Shown piece after piece: positions 34,017 through 43,120 of a stretch of DNA of 64,000 nt; position 1 is the stretch's first letter, and each line of letters begins with the position of its first letter. A program made the translations under genes and the position numbers. The notes under the pieces are model-generated. The model worked only from the letters and a program-made list of their open reading frames with translations. It was not told the DNA's origin and did no database searches. The DNA is from Amycolatopsis rifamycinica (GTDB lineage Bacteria; Actinomycetota; Actinomycetes; Mycobacteriales; Pseudonocardiaceae): the NCBI RefSeq assembly GCF_000695625.1, contig NZ_JMQI01000057.1, positions 1 to 64,000 on the forward strand. The letters are read 5' to 3'.

Positions 34017-34221
34017 CCACGGGGTGTCCATAGTGGACTGAACGTGGCTCGGCCGGCTTCAGTGCGACGGCGACGGCGTCGCTGTTCGCAGTCACGCGGT
34101 GGACCGGGCCTACCTCGCCGGTTCCGCACCGCCGGCGGCGGCTCCGAGCTGTTCGCCGACCACCACCCGGCCGGCCCGGTCCCGCTCGGCGGCTCGCTCG
34201 GCCGGACGTGCGGTTCCGCGG

Positions 34222-35364
34222 TCAGGACCGTCCCGCGCGCTGCCGCTGCGGTACGACGACGTACTTGGGGTCCTTTGTGGACTCCACGCCCGCCTCGAAG
34301 ACGCCGAACCGCTGCAGCGCGCTCCCGGCGAACAGGGCCGCCCCGGCCGCCACGGAGACCGGGCGGCTGCGGTGCCCGACCAGCGTCCCGAGCAGGCCCG
34401 CCGCCGTCAGGCGCTCCGACCAGCGCCGCAGCCGGTGCGCCTTGCCGGTCGTGTACGCCTCCGCCGTGAGGCCGAGCCGCTTCTCCAGCACCTTGGAGGC
34501 CGCCAGCTCCATCGCCGCGCCGAAGGCCGCCAGTGCCCGGGCCGGGCCCGCCTCCTCGACCGGGACCAGCGCCATCGCGAAGCCACCCGAACTCGCCGCC
34601 GCCGAGCCGGTGAACACGAACGGCAGCTGGGCGTGGGCCGCGTGCCAGGCGGGGACCGCCGTCTGCGACAGCAGCACCGCCGTGTACGACGCGACGGCCG
34701 GCGCCACGACCGCCGACGACAGGCCCGCGGGCCGCGCCGCGGCGCGCAGCAGCCGCCCGGGCAGCGAGCGGCGCAGGCCGGCGGGCAGCACCTCGGCGGC
34801 CGCGGCCAGGCCCATCCCCGGCCCGAACGCGCTGAGGACCCAGGTGCCCACGCTCATCGGCGACGTCGGTTTCGCGACCCGCAGCATGTGGTGGAACCGC
34901 GCCGGCCGTCCGAGGTCGGCGACCAGCAGGTAGACGCTGGCCAGCAGGGCGGCCAGCGACCCGGTCCGGCCCACCCGCCGCAGCACCGGCCGCCCGGTCA
35001 GATCCGCCCCGGCGGCCAGCAGCGACGTACCCGCGGCGAGCCCGCCGGTGAAGAGGTAGGCGGGAACCTTCCACTCCCACACCGGCGGCTTGAGCACCGG
35101 CCGCCCGTAGTACGACCGGAACTCGGCGGGGGGCACCATCAGTTCTTCGCGCGCGCCGCCACGTTTGCGCCGGCCGAACACCCGCGCGCCCTTGTCGGCG
35201 GTTCCGGTGTCGCGGTGGTGGTCGCGGCGACCGCCGAGCACCCGCGCGCTCTTGTCGGCGGTTTCGGTGTCGCTGTGGTGGTCACGGTCGCCGCCGCGGC
35301 GGCCGAACACCCCCGCACCCTTGTCGGCGGCCCCGGCGTCGCTGCGCGGTTCACGGGCGGTCAC
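34222..35364 (-). CDS. nrfD: NrfD/PsrC-type membrane anchor subunit of formate dehydrogenase
   Basis: A 380-residue integral membrane protein. After a hydrophilic N-terminal extension it has MVPPAEFRSYYGRPVLKPPVWEWKVPAYLFTGGLAAG, the usual start of NrfD-like quinone-reactive anchors, then about eight hydrophobic helices (GSLAALLASVYLLVADLGRPARFHHMLRV and others). It likely passes electrons from the Fe-S subunit to menaquinone. Residues about 8-63 form an odd repeat of TADKGARVFGRR-HHRDTG units, encoded by a 60-bp tandem DNA repeat. GTG 35364 overlaps the stop of the Fe-S subunit gene by four bases. Confidence 0.88.
   Translation of the reverse strand: MTAREPRSDAGAADKGAGVFGRRGGDRDHHSDTETADKSARVLGGRRDHHRDTGTADKGARVFGRRKRGGAREELMVPPAEFRSYYGRPVLKPPVWEWKVPAYLFTGGLAAGTSLLAAGADLTGRPVLRRVGRTGSLAALLASVYLLVADLGRPARFHHMLRVAKPTSPMSVGTWVLSAFGPGMGLAAAAEVLPAGLRRSLPGRLLRAAARPAGLSSAVVAPAVASYTAVLLSQTAVPAWHAAHAQLPFVFTGSAAASSGGFAMALVPVEEAGPARALAAFGAAMELAASKVLEKRLGLTAEAYTTGKAHRLRRWSERLTAAGLLGTLVGHRSRPVSVAAGAALFAGSALQRFGVFEAGVESTKDPKYVVVPQRQRAGRS
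35171..35345. repeat. In-frame 60-bp minisatellite inside the NrfD gene
   Basis: Copies of a unit beginning GAACACCCGCGCG (plus strand) start at 35176, 35236 and 35305. The first period is exactly 60 bp and the second is 69 bp because of a nine-base insertion, so the reading frame is kept. The copies differ at several bases. They encode a Lys/Arg/His/Asp-rich segment at the N-terminus of the anchor subunit. Confidence 0.75.
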
Positions 35365-36392
35365 CGGCGCCTCCTCCCGAACGACGCCACCGCGGCGGCG
35401 AGCAGCGCCGATGCCGCCATCCCGGCGTACTTCCACATCGCGGGCAGCTCGCGGGTCGGCACCACCGGATCCGGCGGCAGCCCGTAGACCTCGGGTTCGT
35501 CCAGCAGCAGGAAGAACGCGCCGTTGCCGCCGACGCCGTCGGCCGGGTCGTGGCCGTAGAGCCGGGCTTCGGGCACTCCGCGCTCGTGTAGCTGCTCGAC
35601 CCGGCGGGCCGCCCGTTCGCGCAGCTCGTCGAGCTCGCCGAACTGGATCGAGTCGGTCGGGCAGGCCTTCGCGCACGCCGGTTCGAGGCCGTCGCGGAGG
35701 CGGTCGTAGCAGAGGGTGCACTTCTGCGCCCGTCCGTCGCCCGGGCGGCGGTCGATGACGCCGTACGGGCAGCCCGAAACGCAGTAGCCGCAGCCGTTGC
35801 AGATGTCCTGCTGCACCACCACCGTGCCGAACTCGGTGCGGAACAGCGCGCCGGTCGGGCAGACGTCGAGGCAGCCCGCGTGGGTGCAGTGCTTGCACAC
35901 GTCCGACGCCATCAGCCAGCGGAAGTCCGTCCGGCCCTCGGTGCCGGTCCGCGCGCCGGGCAGGTCGAACGAGGGCATGCCGAGGTCTTCCGGCGCACGG
36001 GGCAGGCCGGAGGTGCCCAGCTCGCCGCCGCCGCGGGGTGCCTCACGCAGCTCGTCGGCGACGAACGCCGTCGTCACGTCGATCGCGGACGGGCCGGTCG
36101 GCAGCCCGTCGAGGCCCGGCGACTGGGCGCCGAGCGGGCGTTGCTGCTCGATGAAGGCCACGTGCCGCCACGAGTTCGCGCCGAGCGCGCCGGTGTTGTC
36201 GAACGACATCCCGAGCAGGTCGAGGCCGTCTTCGGGGACGTTGTTCCACTCCTTGCAGGCGACTTCGCACGCCTTGCAGCCGATGCACACCGACGTGTCG
36301 GTGAAGAACCCGACGCGCGGCGGGTGCCCGGTGTGCCCGGCCTCGCCCGCGACGTCCGGCAGCGGCCCGGACAACCGGTTCTCCGTCGTCAT
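35361..36392 (-). CDS. fdhB: Formate dehydrogenase iron-sulfur (beta) subunit
   Basis: A 343-residue ferredoxin-like electron-transfer subunit with four [4Fe-4S] motifs: CIGCKACEVACKEW, CKHCTHAGCLDVCPTG, CNGCGYCVSGCPYGV and CTLCYDR...CAKACPTD. Near the C-terminus is one hydrophobic helix (MWKYAGMAASALLAAAVASF) ending in RRRR, matching FdnH/FdoH-type subunits that dock on the membrane. Between the first two clusters there is an insertion of about 100 residues. ATG 36392 overlaps the stop of the catalytic subunit gene by four bases. It carries electrons from the molybdenum subunit to NrfD. Confidence 0.92.
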   Translation of the reverse strand: MTTENRLSGPLPDVAGEAGHTGHPPRVGFFTDTSVCIGCKACEVACKEWNNVPEDGLDLLGMSFDNTGALGANSWRHVAFIEQQRPLGAQSPGLDGLPTGPSAIDVTTAFVADELREAPRGGGELGTSGLPRAPEDLGMPSFDLPGARTGTEGRTDFRWLMASDVCKHCTHAGCLDVCPTGALFRTEFGTVVVQQDICNGCGYCVSGCPYGVIDRRPGDGRAQKCTLCYDRLRDGLEPACAKACPTDSIQFGELDELRERAARRVEQLHERGVPEARLYGHDPADGVGGNGAFFLLLDEPEVYGLPPDPVVPTRELPAMWKYAGMAASALLAAAVASFGRRRR

Positions 36393-39300
36393 GATCCGTC
36401 CTCCGTGGCGTGGCCGGGTTCGACGTGCTCGGTGTCGTGCACGGTGGCCACCCGGGTACCCGTTTCCGGCGTGATGCCCGCCCGCGTGCGGTACTCCGCG
36501 AGCAACGCGAGCAGTTCGGCCCCGCGCGGCCGCCGCCCGGGCCGGACGTCGCAGGTGGCGACCTTGCTCTCCTGGATGAACACGTTCGGGTCCACCACCA
36601 CGCCGAACAGGTCGTTGACGACGTCGCGGGAGACCAGCCCGGAGCCGCCCCAGTGGTAGGGCATCCACACCTGGTGCACGACCCGGTCCTGCACCCGCAG
36701 CGGCGCCATCCGGTCGGTCACGAACACCCGCGCCTCGACGGCCGCCCGCGCCGTGACGACGTGGGCCCAGCCCAGGTGCGCGAGCCCGCGCAGCTCGGCC
36801 AGCTCGGGGGAGACCTCGACGAACAGGTCCGGCTGCAGCTCCGACAGGTACGGCAGCGTCCGGCTCATCCCGCCCGCGGTGTGGTGCTCGGTCAGCCGCG
36901 CGGCGGTGAACACGAACGGGAACACCTCGCCCCCGGCTTCGGGCGGCGACGGGTGCGACGGGTTGTCCCGGCGGCCGTAGACCTTCCGCGCCGGGTTGCC
37001 CTGCTGGCCGTAGAACGGGTTGCGGAACGGCGACTCGTGCGGCTCGTAGTGCGCCGGCAGCGGGCCGTCGGCCAGTCCCGACGGCGCGAACAGCCACGCC
37101 TTCCCGTCCGACTGCATGATGAACGGGTCGTCGCCGCGCAGCGCGGCCGGTCCGACGGCGTCCGGCGGCGGGACGTGGTCCGGCGGCTTGGTCTTCTCGA
37201 AGTCGGGGACGTCGTGGCCGGTCCATTCGCCGCGCTCGGCGTCCCACCACACCAGGGCCTTGCGCTCGCTCCACGGCCGCCCGGCCGGGTCGGCGGACGC
37301 GCGGTTGTAGAGCACCCGCCGGTTCAGCGGCCAGACCCAGCCCCATTCCCGCGCGTACAGGTCCTGCTCGAAGCGGGACTTGCGGCGGGCGGCCTGGTTG
37401 ACGCCGTCGGCGTAGACGCCGCTGTAGATCCAGCAGCCGCAGGAGGTGCTGCCGTCGGCCTTGAGGTCGAGGTAGCCGCCGACCTCCCGGCCCGTGGTCA
37501 GGTCCTGGCCGCTGATCCGCCGCAGCACGTCCTCGGCGGACGGCTCGTCGCCGTGCACCGCGTGGTCCCAGGCGAGGTCCAGCACCGGCCGGTCGCGCTC
37601 GTCGGTGGAACCGGCCAGCCGCTCCCGGACCAGCCGGCCGAGGTGGTGGAAGAACCACAGCTCGGACCGCTGGTCTTCGGCGGGCTCGACGGCTTTCTCG
37701 CGCCACTGCAGCATGCGCTGGGTCTGGGTGAAGGTCCCTTCCTTCTCGACGTGCGAGGCGGCCGGGAAGAAGAACACCTCGGTGCGGCACTGCTCCGGCA
37801 CGATCTCGCCGGTCTCGACCTCCGGCGCGTCCTTCCAGAAGGTCGCGCTCTCGATCATCGTCAGGTCCCGGACGACCAGCCAGTCGAGGTTGGCCATGCC
37901 GAGCCGCTGCAGCCGGCCGTGCGCGGACCCGACGGCGGGGTTCTGCCCGAGCAGGAAGTAGCCGGACACCTTGCCGTCGACCATGTCCATGACCGTGCGG
38001 TAGGTGCCGTGGTCGCCGTTGATGCGCGGCAGGTAGCCGAAGCAGAAGTCGTTGTCCGGGGTGGCTTTGTCGCCCCAGTACTCCTTGAGCAGCGAGACGG
38101 TGTAGGCGTCGGCGTTGCGCCAGAAGCCCTTCTGCTTGTCGCCGCGGACGCTGCCGAGGTAGTCCTCCAGCGTGGCCTGCTCGGGCGTCGGCATGGGCAG
38201 GTAGCCGGGCAGCAGGTTGAACAGCGTCGGGATGTCGGTCGAGCCCTGGATGCTGGCGTGCCCGCGCAGCGCGAACACCCCGCCGCCGGGCCGCCCGATG
38301 TTGCCGAGCAGCAGCTGGATGATCGAGCCGGCCCGGATGTACTGGGCGCCGACGCTGTGCTGCGTCCAGCCGACGCTGTAGACGAGCGCGGCGGTGCGTT
38401 CCCGGCCCGAGTTGCGCGTCCAGGCGTCACAGACCCGCCGGAAGAGCTCTTTCGGCGTCCCGCAGGTCGCTTCGACCATTTCCGGCGTGTAGCGGGCGAA
38501 GTGGCGCTTCAGGATCTGGAACACGCAGCGCGGGTGCTGCAGCGTCGGGTCGGCGGCGATCTCCTCGCTGCCGCCTTCGAGCACCGGGCCGCCCGAGCCG
38601 TGCTGGTAGGACGACGACGTCTCCTTGCCGTGGCCGCCGTCTTCGTCCTGCCGGAGGCTCTCGTAGTGCCAGGTCGACGGGTCGTAGGCGGCCTTGGCCT
38701 CGTCGTAGCCGCTGAACAGGCCGTCGAGGTCCTCGGTGTCGCGGTAGTCCTCGGACACCAGGAAGGAGGCGTTGGTGTAGGCGACCACGTACTCGCGGAA
38801 GTCCAGGTCGTTGCTCAGGATGTGGTTGATCACCCCGCCGAGGAACGCGATGTCGGTGCCGGCCCGCAGCGGGACGTGGGCGTCGGCCAGCGCGCTCGTC
38901 CGGGTGAAGCGCGGGTCGATGTGCAGCACCTCGGCCCCGCGGGCCTTCGCCTCCATCACCCACTGGAACCCCACCGGGTGCGCCTCGGCCATGTTCGAGC
39001 CCATGATCACGACGCAGTCGGAGTTCTGCAGGTCCTGCTGGTAGTCCGTCGCGCCACCGCGACCGAAGGAAGTCCCCAGACCGGGAACCGTGGCGGAGTG
39101 TCAAATACGGGCCTGGTTCTCGATCTGGATCGCGCCCAGCGCCGTGAAGAGCTTCTTGATCAGGTAGTTCTCTTCGTTGTCCAGCGTGGCCCCGCCGAGG
39201 CTGGCCAGCCCCATGGTGCGGCGCAGCGGTCGTCCGTGCTCATCGGTGTCCTGCCAGCCCTTCCGGCGGGCGTCGAGCACGCGGTCGGCGACCATCTCCA

Positions 39301-39670
39301 TGGCCGTGCCGAGGTCCAGTTCGGTCCACTCGGTGGCGTAGGGCGCGCGGTAGCGGACCTTCCGTTCGCGCTGCGGGCCGGTGACCAGCTGCTTGCTCGC
39401 CGAGCCCTTGGGGCAGAGCCGGCCGCGGGAGATCGGGCTGTGCGGGTCGCCTTCGATCTGCACGACCCGCTCGTCCTTGACGAAGACCTGCTGCCCGCAG
39501 CCGACGGCGCAGTAGGGGCAGACCGACCTGGCCACCCGGTCGGCGCTCGCGGTGCGCGGGGCCAGGGCCTCCGAGCGCGGCGATTCGGCGGCCTTGCCGC
39601 GGCCGAGGGGGTCGGTGCCGGTGAGCTGGCGGTAGACGGGCCAGGACTCGAGCCACTGCCGTGGTCCCAT
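36389..39670 (-). CDS. fdhA: Selenocysteine-containing formate dehydrogenase catalytic (alpha) subunit
   Basis: One 1093-residue molybdopterin oxidoreductase if the in-frame UGA at 39103-39101 is read as selenocysteine (residue 190). Residues 51-86 hold the [4Fe-4S] ligands C51, C54, C58, C86 and the electron-relay Lys88 (LCPKG). Then come ENQARI-U-HSATVPGLGTSFGRGGATDYQQDLQNSDC, the exact active-site context of Sec formate dehydrogenases, and VIMGSNMAEAHPVGFQW. The C-terminal molybdopterin domain ends near position 36400. No Tat signal is seen, so it faces the cytoplasm. GGGAGGTGAC precedes ATG 39670. The first codons after UGA form a SECIS hairpin. Read naively, the gene splits into two fragments. 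Confidence 0.93.
39063..39103 (-). promoter_or_regulatory. Bacterial SECIS element after the UGA codon of fdhA
   Basis: Following UGA (39103-39101) the mRNA has a stem GUUCCC (39088-39083) / GGGGAC (39077-39072) closed by the loop GGUCU. The loop starts 18 bases after UGA. Escherichia coli fdhF has the same GGUCU loop at the same distance, where SelB binds. This supports selenocysteine insertion rather than termination. Confidence 0.85.
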
Positions 39671-39734
39671 GTCACCTCCCGCTCGCGTCAGCGCCCGGCT
39701 ACCCGGGCGACGCCGGGTCTAAACCGGCGCGTGG

Positions 39735-40028
39735 TCAGGGCCGGGGCCGGTCCCGGGTCCACCGCCGCCGCCCGGGGCGGTCGCCGGCGGCGGCGGAGCA
39801 CCGGTGACAGAGGACGATCCGCTCGGCGGTGGTGTCGGCCAGCCACCGCGCGTCGATCCACAGCACGTGCGGGAAGCGCTCCAGGCCGGCCTTGTGCAGG
39901 GGGATCCCGCAAAGCGTCTGGTTGGTCCCCGGCCGCCAGGCGTGCACCGACCCGCCCGGCGCGCGGACGCCGTCCTCGTCCACCCACCGGCCGGAGGCGG
40001 CCACCGCCGGTTCGAACCGCTTGCCCAT
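39735..40028 (-). CDS. Small Cys/His-rich hypothetical protein
   Basis: A 97-residue protein (ATG 40028). Potential metal ligands are spread as TLCGIPLHKAG and IVLCHRCSAA, that is Cys-x4-His and Cys-x-x-Cys, suggesting a zinc-ribbon-like or Fe-S site. It has the Trp/Gly-rich SVHAWRPGTNQTLCG and a very basic tail RPGRRRWTRDRPRP. I do not know its function; similar small proteins occur in Actinobacteria. It lies 64 bp upstream of the formate dehydrogenase on the same strand and might belong to it. The gap contains a 7-bp hairpin (39692-39709). Confidence 0.6.
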   Translation of the reverse strand: MGKRFEPAVAASGRWVDEDGVRAPGGSVHAWRPGTNQTLCGIPLHKAGLERFPHVLWIDARWLADTTAERIVLCHRCSAAAGDRPGRRRWTRDRPRP

Positions 40029-40046
40029 CGCCCCGGTCGCCGCCCG

Positions 40047-41555
40047 TCAGGTCGAGAACGGCGACGAGGCGCCCTCGGCGCGGGTCCGCCCGCGACGGCC
40101 CGCGGCCGCCAGTGGCTCGGCGATGTCCTCCAGCGACTTGCCCTCCGCGTCCACCGCCAGGAACCGGGCGACCAGGCCGCCCGCGATCATCACGGCCGCG
40201 CCCAGCAGGTAGCCGACGAACAGGCGGACGGGGTGCTCGCCCGTGCCGATCAGGGCGCCGTAGATCACCGGCCCCAGTGCGCCGAAGCACTGCGCGATCG
40301 CGAAGAACACCGCGATCGCCTTGGCCCGGACCTCCAGGGGGAAGATCTCGCTCACCGTCAGGTAGCCCGCGCTCGCGCCGGCGGAGGCGAAGAAGAAGAT
40401 GACGCACCACGCGATCGTCTGGGTGACCGCGTTGAGCGCGCCCGCGTAGAACAGCACCGCCGTCACCGCCAGCAGGACCCCCGACACCACGTACGTGCCC
40501 GAGATCATCTTGCGGCGGCCGAGGGTGTCGAACAGGTGCCCGATCGTGAACGGGCCGACGAGGTTGCCCACCGCGAACGCGATCAGGTAGATCGGCGTCG
40601 CCTCGGACGACACCCCGTAGAACTTGCCGAGCACCAGCGTGTAGGTGAAGAAGATCGCGTTGTAGAGGAACGACTGGCTGATCATCAGCGACGCGCCCAG
40701 CACGGCCCTCGACGGGTAGTCGCGGAACAGCACCCTGGCCAGGGCCACGTACCCGATCCGCTCGGCGGGCGTCACGTGGATGGCCTTCTTCTCGTCGACC
40801 GGCGGCAGGCTGCGGCCGCCGTGCTCGACTTCCCGCTCGATCTGGGCGATCGACTCCTCGGCGGCGTCGGCCTTGCCGTGCATGATCTGCCACCGCGGGC
40901 TCTCCGGCAGGTGCCGCCGCACCAGCAGGATCACCAGCCCGAGCACCGGCCCGATGAGGAAGCCCAGCCGCCAGCCCAGTGACAGGTCCATCCGGTTGAG
41001 CAGGATGTACGTCCCGATCGTGCCCAGCACGGCCCCGGCCCAGTACGTGCCGTTCACCGCGATGTCCACCCGGCCCCGGTAGCGCGCCGGGATCAGCTCG
41101 TCGATCGCCGAGTTGATGGCCGCGTACTCGCCGCCGATCCCCATCCCCGCCACGAACCGGGTGGCGTAGAGGAAGATCACCCAGCCCACGCCGTTGCCGA
41201 GGGTCAGCGCGGTCAGGCCGCTGCCCACGAGGTAGACGGCCAGGGTCAGCATGAACAGGTTCCGCCGGCCGAGTTTGTCGGAGAGGCTGCCGAAGAACAA
41301 CGCCCCGACCACTTCGCCGGCGAGGTAGATCGTGGCCAGCAGCCCGACGGCCGCCGACGACATGTTCAGTGTCTCGGGCTTGGTGAGGGTGTCGGCGACC
41401 GCGCTGGCCACCGTGATCTCCAGGCCGTCGAGGATCCAGGCCACGCCGAGGGCGACGACCATCCGGGTGTGGAACGGGGACCAGGGCAACCGGTCGATGC
41501 GTGCCGGGATGAGCGTGCGCACCCCGGCGGACGCCGGATCGGGTGTTGCCGCCAT
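40047..41555 (-). CDS. MFS transporter (sugar porter / metabolite:H+ symporter type)
   Basis: A 502-residue, 12-helix MFS transporter of the sugar/metabolite porter type. It has GSLSDKLGRRNLFMLTLAVY (motif A), RFVAGMGIGGEYAAINSAIDELIPARYRGR after TM4, PESPRWQIMHGKADAAEESIAQIE in the central loop, and VSEIFPLEVRAKAIAVFF. The substrate is probably an organic acid or sugar. ATG 41555 has a near-perfect AAGGAGGT ribosome-binding site. It is 18 bp before the small Cys protein gene. No enzyme next to it reveals the substrate. Confidence 0.9.
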   Translation of the reverse strand: MAATPDPASAGVRTLIPARIDRLPWSPFHTRMVVALGVAWILDGLEITVASAVADTLTKPETLNMSSAAVGLLATIYLAGEVVGALFFGSLSDKLGRRNLFMLTLAVYLVGSGLTALTLGNGVGWVIFLYATRFVAGMGIGGEYAAINSAIDELIPARYRGRVDIAVNGTYWAGAVLGTIGTYILLNRMDLSLGWRLGFLIGPVLGLVILLVRRHLPESPRWQIMHGKADAAEESIAQIEREVEHGGRSLPPVDEKKAIHVTPAERIGYVALARVLFRDYPSRAVLGASLMISQSFLYNAIFFTYTLVLGKFYGVSSEATPIYLIAFAVGNLVGPFTIGHLFDTLGRRKMISGTYVVSGVLLAVTAVLFYAGALNAVTQTIAWCVIFFFASAGASAGYLTVSEIFPLEVRAKAIAVFFAIAQCFGALGPVIYGALIGTGEHPVRLFVGYLLGAAVMIAGGLVARFLAVDAEGKSLEDIAEPLAAAGRRGRTRAEGASSPFST

Positions 41556-41709
41556 GACAACCTCCTTGAGAGCGAACCGCTCCGCGGGACTTCCCCCGTC
41601 GTCCCCCGGTGAAACACGATCGGGTCGACTCGCGGGATGACGGCTTGTGACCGGCCGGAGTCCGTCATTACCGTGGCGCGCGAGCGGGTGGTGCCGGTCC
41701 TCTCCGAAA

Positions 41710-42138
41710 ATGGGGTGTTTTCGCGTGACGTCCTCCGGTGCCCCGACGGGGCGGCTGCGGGTTTCGTGCTCGCGCGGCGAGCCGGGGCTGCTGGTGTTGA
41801 CCGGCGAGCTCGACGCCGGCACGGTGCTCGTCGTCGTGGGAGCGGTGGCCGCCGCGCTGGCCGGGACCCCGCGACCGCGGGTGATCGTGCTGGACCTCGG
41901 CGGCCTGCACTTCCTCGGGGCGGCGGGGGTCCGCGCGCTGGGCGCGGTGACCGGCCACGCCGCCGACCGGAACGCCCGCCTCCGCGTCGTCACCGGCGGC
42001 AACACGGTGGTGAGCCGGGCACTGCGCCTGACCGGCGCGGACCGGGTGCTGGACGTCTACCCCGACCGCCGTGCCGCACTCGACGCCGGCGACGGCGGCG
42101 AGTTCCTCCGGCTGACCGCCCGGATGTGGAACAGCTGA
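41710..42138 (+). CDS. STAS-domain protein (anti-sigma factor antagonist type)
   Basis: A STAS protein of about 142 residues. The domain runs from GEPGLLVLTGELDAGTVLVVV, RVIVLDLGGLHFLGAAGVRALGAV, NARLRVVTGGNTVVSRALRLTGADRVLDVYPDR. The regulatory site reads LHFLGAAG, so the usual phosphorylatable Ser is Leu-Gly here. The start is uncertain: ATG 41710 and GTG 41725 are both in frame with poor ribosome-binding sites. It stands alone, divergent from the MFS gene, and is a second STAS protein besides the one near the kinases. Confidence 0.72.
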   Translation: MGCFRVTSSGAPTGRLRVSCSRGEPGLLVLTGELDAGTVLVVVGAVAAALAGTPRPRVIVLDLGGLHFLGAAGVRALGAVTGHAADRNARLRVVTGGNTVVSRALRLTGADRVLDVYPDRRAALDAGDGGEFLRLTARMWNS

Positions 42139-42240
42139 GTGTCCCGGCCGGACGGCCCGCGCCCGGAGCATCCACTGTGGACCAAGTCGTCCGGTCGCCG
42201 GCCGGACAGCGGTGTCCTCACCGGCGAAAGACCACGGCGA

Positions 42241-42275
42241 TCCGCGCGGCGGTCCACGGCGGACCGCCGCGCGGA
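42241..42275. terminator. Strong hairpin between convergent STAS and membrane-protein genes
   Basis: TCCGCGCGGCGGTCC (42241-42255) pairs perfectly with GGACCGCCGCGCGGA (42261-42275), a 15-bp stem with a five-base loop. It sits just before the stop of the minus-strand membrane-protein gene and about 100 bp after the STAS gene, so a bidirectional terminator is likely. Confidence 0.7.
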
Positions 42276-42278
42276 GGC

Positions 42279-42773
42279 TCAGGGCCGGACCTTGGCCGCC
42301 GCGAAGTAGGCGTTCGACGGGCCCGCGTACGACAGCGCCACACCGATCACCGCCGCCAGCACCGCCACGTAGCCGGCGATCGTGCTCTGCCCGATCAGCA
42401 CCGAGAGCAGCTGCAGCGCGGTGAGCACGGTCAGCACGATGCGCGCCCAGTTGCGGCCGGCGCGCAGCTTGAACGCGAACAGCAGGTACAACGCCGCGAT
42501 GATCACCGCGATCACCACCGCGGTGATCATCGTGAAGTTCACCGCCTGGTCGATCTGCGCGTCGGTGAGGTTGCCGCCGCGTTGCCGGTTCGAATCGCGC
42601 GCGGCCGAGGCGATCGAGTCGCGGTTGCCGAAGATCAGCAGGCCGCCGACCAGACTGATCACCGTGGCGGCGAGGAACGCCCAGAAAGCGCCTTCGACCG
42701 TGCCCGGCCGGGGCGGGGCGGCGGCTTGGCTCGGCGGAGCGGACGACTGCGGGTAGTTCGGTGATTCACTCAT
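42279..42773 (-). CDS. Small four-helix membrane protein of unknown function
   Basis: A 164-residue protein with a Pro/Ala/Ser-rich N-terminal tail and four hydrophobic segments (GAFWAFLAATVISLVGGLLIF, MITAVVIAVIIAALYLLFAF, WARIVLTVLTALQLLSVLIG, AGYVAVLAAVIGVALSYA). The region between TM1 and TM2 is an external or internal loop with DAQIDQAVNFT. Such DUF-type small membrane proteins are common in Actinobacteria; no function is known. AAAGGATC lies near ATG 42773. Confidence 0.75.
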   Translation of the reverse strand: MSESPNYPQSSAPPSQAAAPPRPGTVEGAFWAFLAATVISLVGGLLIFGNRDSIASAARDSNRQRGGNLTDAQIDQAVNFTMITAVVIAVIIAALYLLFAFKLRAGRNWARIVLTVLTALQLLSVLIGQSTIAGYVAVLAAVIGVALSYAGPSNAYFAAAKVRP

Positions 42774-43120
42774 AAAGGATCAAATAGCACTCCATCGGGC
42801 GACTCGCAGAGCGAACGGGCGCGGCCACCTCGGCCGCACCTCACCCCCGTCCGGCCCGTTCGCTGGAATCCCGCTTCCGGTCGCCGTTCCACAGTGGATT
42901 CGTCAGCGAATGTCCGGCCGGTAGCCGAAAATCCGCAAGATACGGGTGGCGGCGATCAAGGTGGCGACCGTGGCGCCGGCGGCGGGGTGCGGGACCGGTA
43001 CCGCCGCGACGCCCACTGGTGCGCCAAGGCTTCGCGACGCAGCCGTCCGCGCGTCACCCGGTCTCTCGTGGCGGACATCGGGACCGTCCACAGCGGGCGG
43101 CCGAGGCCGGACCGCACCGG
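42774..43120. other. Intergenic region without a visible gene
   Basis: I see no credible coding sequence in these 347 bases. Open frames here have no ribosome-binding site and no family resemblance. The first 40 bases next to the membrane-protein start are AT-richer and probably hold its promoter. The remainder looks like ordinary GC-rich spacer ahead of the 3' end of the DinB-family gene. Confidence 0.4.

Noticed and set aside
36389..39670. fdhA as a pseudogene or two separate genes split at the UGA
   Set aside because: The split is exactly at the conserved Sec site and is followed by a SECIS hairpin; no other frame damage is present.
36410..40402. 1330-codon open frame on the plus strand opposite the formate dehydrogenase
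   Set aside because: Its product is a low-complexity Arg/Gly/Ala/Pro sequence with no family resemblance; the minus strand carries clear conserved genes. It is a by-product of very high GC.
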